NCBI RefSeq assembly: GCF_900491745.1
Contig: NZ_UETR01000009.1
Location: 132,972-196,971, forward strand
Origin: Amarolinea aalborgensis
GTDB lineage: Bacteria > Chloroflexota > Anaerolineae > SSC4 > Amarolineaceae
Direction: 5' to 3'
DNA length: 64,000 nt
A model generated the notes under the pieces. That model did no database searches and had not been told where the DNA came from. It saw nothing but the letters and a program-made list of their open reading frames with translations. Position 1 is the stretch's first letter, and each line of letters starts with the position of its first letter. Below are positions 62,273-64,000 of this stretch, one piece after another. Made by a program: the position numbers and the translations under genes.

Positions 62273-63820
62273 CTACTGTGGGGTCACCAGCACCCAAACC
62301 ATGCCATTCTGCGCTGCATCCAGCGAGACGCCGATAGTCGGCGCGCCCTCGGTCACCCGCATGCCGTCAATCAGCCTGCTTTGCAGCGGGCGTACCCGAC
62401 CTACGTCTGATACGGTCAAGCGCTGGTTGGCGGCCACGGCGCCGGCTGCGGGATCAACTTTCACCTGCGCCATGCCGTTCACGACGACAAACATCAGATC
62501 ACCCGGCATCACCCGGCCGGGGGCGGCCTGCGCGCCATCCAGCACGGCGCCATCCTTCTCACCGTGGGCGATCTGCGCCCGGCCCTGCACGACGCCGATC
62601 ACCGCCAGGCTCTGGCTGTCTGCACGCTGCGCCTGTACCACCGCGCCCGACGTGCCGGCCAGCGGTGCTTCAGTGCCCGCGGCCGTCACGACGTCACCTT
62701 GCTCCAGCGTCGCATCGCCCGTGTTGCGAGCAATGTAAACCAGCTCGCAACCAGTGCAGTTGCCGACCACGAAGATATCCTGGTTGAAATACGCCGAGTT
62801 GGTGCCGCCGCTGGTGGCATAGATTGCTGGACTGGTGCCGCTGTTGGAGGCGTAAAGCGCGGCCCACGCGTTACCGCTGGAGGCCGCTGCATAGGCGCGC
62901 ACACCGTCTCCCGCTCCGGAGTTTTGCGCCCGTAGCGCATAGAGGGTGGCATTGTTGCCCTGGAAGCGAGACCCGTTCTGCGCGCGCACGCTGAATTCGT
63001 CATTGGTGGTTGAGCTGAAAACGCTGCCTTGGCTATCTGCCCATACAAATGCACCTGAATGCACCGCTTGGGCTTGACTACCCGCGGCAAATGAACGGCT
63101 TCCGGAGGCCAGATTGTTCTCGCCGCCGGCGATCGTGGAGTAACTGCCGCTTGCCTGATTGTGTAGCCCGCCAGAGACCGTTGTGTAATTTCCACTGATC
63201 TGATTCTGGGCGCCACCGCCGATCGTAGACACATAGCCAGTGACCACATTGTAGGCGCCGCCCGCAATGGTGGAATAGGCCGCATCGCTGGTTGGGGGAA
63301 AGTTATTGCCGACGCGGTTGGCAACGCCGCCGCCCACCGCGCCAAAGTCGTCTGTCACCTGGTTATAGTCGGTCACGGTTCCACCGCCGGCAATGGTCGC
63401 TCCCACGACCCCACCGGGGATATCGTTGGCGTCACTTCCTCCCGCCACGTTCGGAACGCTGCCCGGAAGATAGCGCATCGCCGTCTTTCCCCAGGTTTTG
63501 ATAACCAGCGGTTGGTAGTCCGTAGTTCCGAGATAATTGGCGGCTGATGAAGTGCCGGTGTTGCCGGTGATCGCCCAGTAAGCGTCCACCGGATAGCTAC
63601 CGTTCTGGTTCCAATGACCGGCGGTGAGCTGGATGTCGAAGATATCAACGTCGTTGTCATGATCAACGTCGCAGGCCGGGTCATAATCAACACCGATTGT
63701 ACAGGGTCCGCCGAGGGGCTGGGCGAGGCTCGATGCCGGCGAACTGCTGACCGCGGGCAAGACGCCGCCCGCAAGGAGCAGAACTACAACTACACGCATC
63801 AGGATCAACTGTCGCTGCAT
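62273..63820 (-). CDS. Secreted protein with dockerin-like and YadA-head repeats
   Basis: The 515-residue protein has a signal peptide, then a dockerin-like calcium loop (YDPACDVDHDNDVDIFDIQLTAGHW). Residues about 155-250 hold six or so YadA-type left-handed repeats (YSTIAGGAYNVVTG, VSTIGGGAQNQISG, YTTVSGGLHNQASG, YSTIAGGENNLASG, SRSFAAGSQAQ). A stalk-like NDEFSVRAQNG follows and then a C-terminal beta region (GDVVTAAGTEAPLAGTSGAVVQAQ...MVWVLVTPQ). AGGAGG lies 6 nt before the ATG. No membrane anchor is seen. Probably an adhesive or surface trimer. Confidence 0.8.
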   Translation of the reverse strand: MQRQLILMRVVVVLLLAGGVLPAVSSSPASSLAQPLGGPCTIGVDYDPACDVDHDNDVDIFDIQLTAGHWNQNGSYPVDAYWAITGNTGTSSAANYLGTTDYQPLVIKTWGKTAMRYLPGSVPNVAGGSDANDIPGGVVGATIAGGGTVTDYNQVTDDFGAVGGGVANRVGNNFPPTSDAAYSTIAGGAYNVVTGYVSTIGGGAQNQISGNYTTVSGGLHNQASGSYSTIAGGENNLASGSRSFAAGSQAQAVHSGAFVWADSQGSVFSSTTNDEFSVRAQNGSRFQGNNATLYALRAQNSGAGDGVRAYAAASSGNAWAALYASNSGTSPAIYATSGGTNSAYFNQDIFVVGNCTGCELVYIARNTGDATLEQGDVVTAAGTEAPLAGTSGAVVQAQRADSQSLAVIGVVQGRAQIAHGEKDGAVLDGAQAAPGRVMPGDLMFVVVNGMAQVKVDPAAGAVAANQRLTVSDVGRVRPLQSRLIDGMRVTEGAPTIGVSLDAAQNGMVWVLVTPQ

Positions 63821-63873
63821 GGGATACCTCCTGGGTTAGGAATGTAAAACACGGCGATCCGGTGGGATGTCGA

Positions 63874-63903
63874 ATCATATCACGTTCCGGCAGGGCGAGC
63901 CAA
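63874..63903 (-). promoter_or_regulatory. Promoter of the YadA-head gene
   Basis: On the minus strand TTGGCT (63903-63898), 18 nt, TATGAT (63879-63874), followed by a leader of about 47 nt to the ATG. The rest of 63904-64000 shows no gene. Confidence 0.5.
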
Positions 63904-64000
63904 ATCACATTGTGCAACGTTGCCGGTTGCAGTACCCGAAGTAAAACCTGATGTAAAAGTATTTCCAGATACAGTACTCTGCCAATTCCAGGCGCTCGCA

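Overview
The window (about 60 % GC, densely packed) reads as the chromosome of a member of the Chloroflexota, most likely an Anaerolineae-type lineage. This is inferred from several secreted proteins with long Thr-Pro linkers and a short Tyr/Phe-x-Pro-...-Arg C-terminal tail, a MalT/LuxR-type ATPase fragment, PIN-TRAM and DUF433/DUF6516 genes, and many GTG/TTG starts. No rRNA, tRNA, CRISPR array, complete insertion sequence or replication origin was seen.

Layout. 1-213: end of an L,D-transpeptidase. 254-5130 (minus): a compact operon of PIN-TRAM protein, cysS, rlmB, a PEBP-family protein, an orphan FAD subunit of the molybdenum hydroxylase type and a small Cys protein. 5532-11522: nadD, a secreted M36-like metalloprotease, obg, a Crp/Fnr regulator and ndk. 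11804-16215: acyl-CoA ligase (plus), then a minus operon of flavin reductase, enoyl-CoA hydratase/isomerase, a helical protein and an SDR. 16507-21176: the two halves of a heterodimeric ABC exporter with an HNH nuclease gene between them. 21459-24754 (minus): ettA, a DUF6516 (TumE-like) toxin gene carrying an in-frame stop, its antitoxin-like partner, and gpmA.

25144-31600 is an accessory, scarred region: an acetyltransferase, a MalT-like pseudogene split by a palindromic element, a decayed copy of the polysaccharide-locus promoter and wzz start, an AlbA_2/Schlafen-like gene, and a 3-kb beta-propeller-repeat surface gene with a 2-nt deletion. 31606-52330 is a long exopolysaccharide locus: Wzz-like protein, four GT4 glycosyltransferases, a Wzy/ligase-like membrane protein, an Alg14/Alg13 (PssD/PssE) pair, a GT-C-like membrane protein, deacetylase-like, FemAB-like, WbpD-like and WbpB-like proteins, a methyltransferase, two large secreted proteins and the initiating phosphoglycosyltransferase. 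A second DUF6516 pair sits inside it. Many genes here overlap by 4 nt (ATGA or GTGA), so they are probably translated in concert.

52500-64000: recJ-type exonuclease, a tiny antisense membrane ORF, a CDP-alcohol phosphatidyltransferase-like protein, three tandem 208-bp repeats, an LLM-class oxidoreductase, uvrB with a heptamer repeat in its leader, a 93-bp x5 tandem array, a DUF433/DUF5615 toxin-antitoxin pair bracketed by two copies of the 3' end of a nucleoside phosphorylase gene, that phosphorylase, and a secreted protein with YadA-like head repeats. The most notable themes are the small toxin-antitoxin-like modules lodged in or beside housekeeping and polysaccharide genes, the structured tandem repeats, and the shared C-terminal tail of the secreted proteins.
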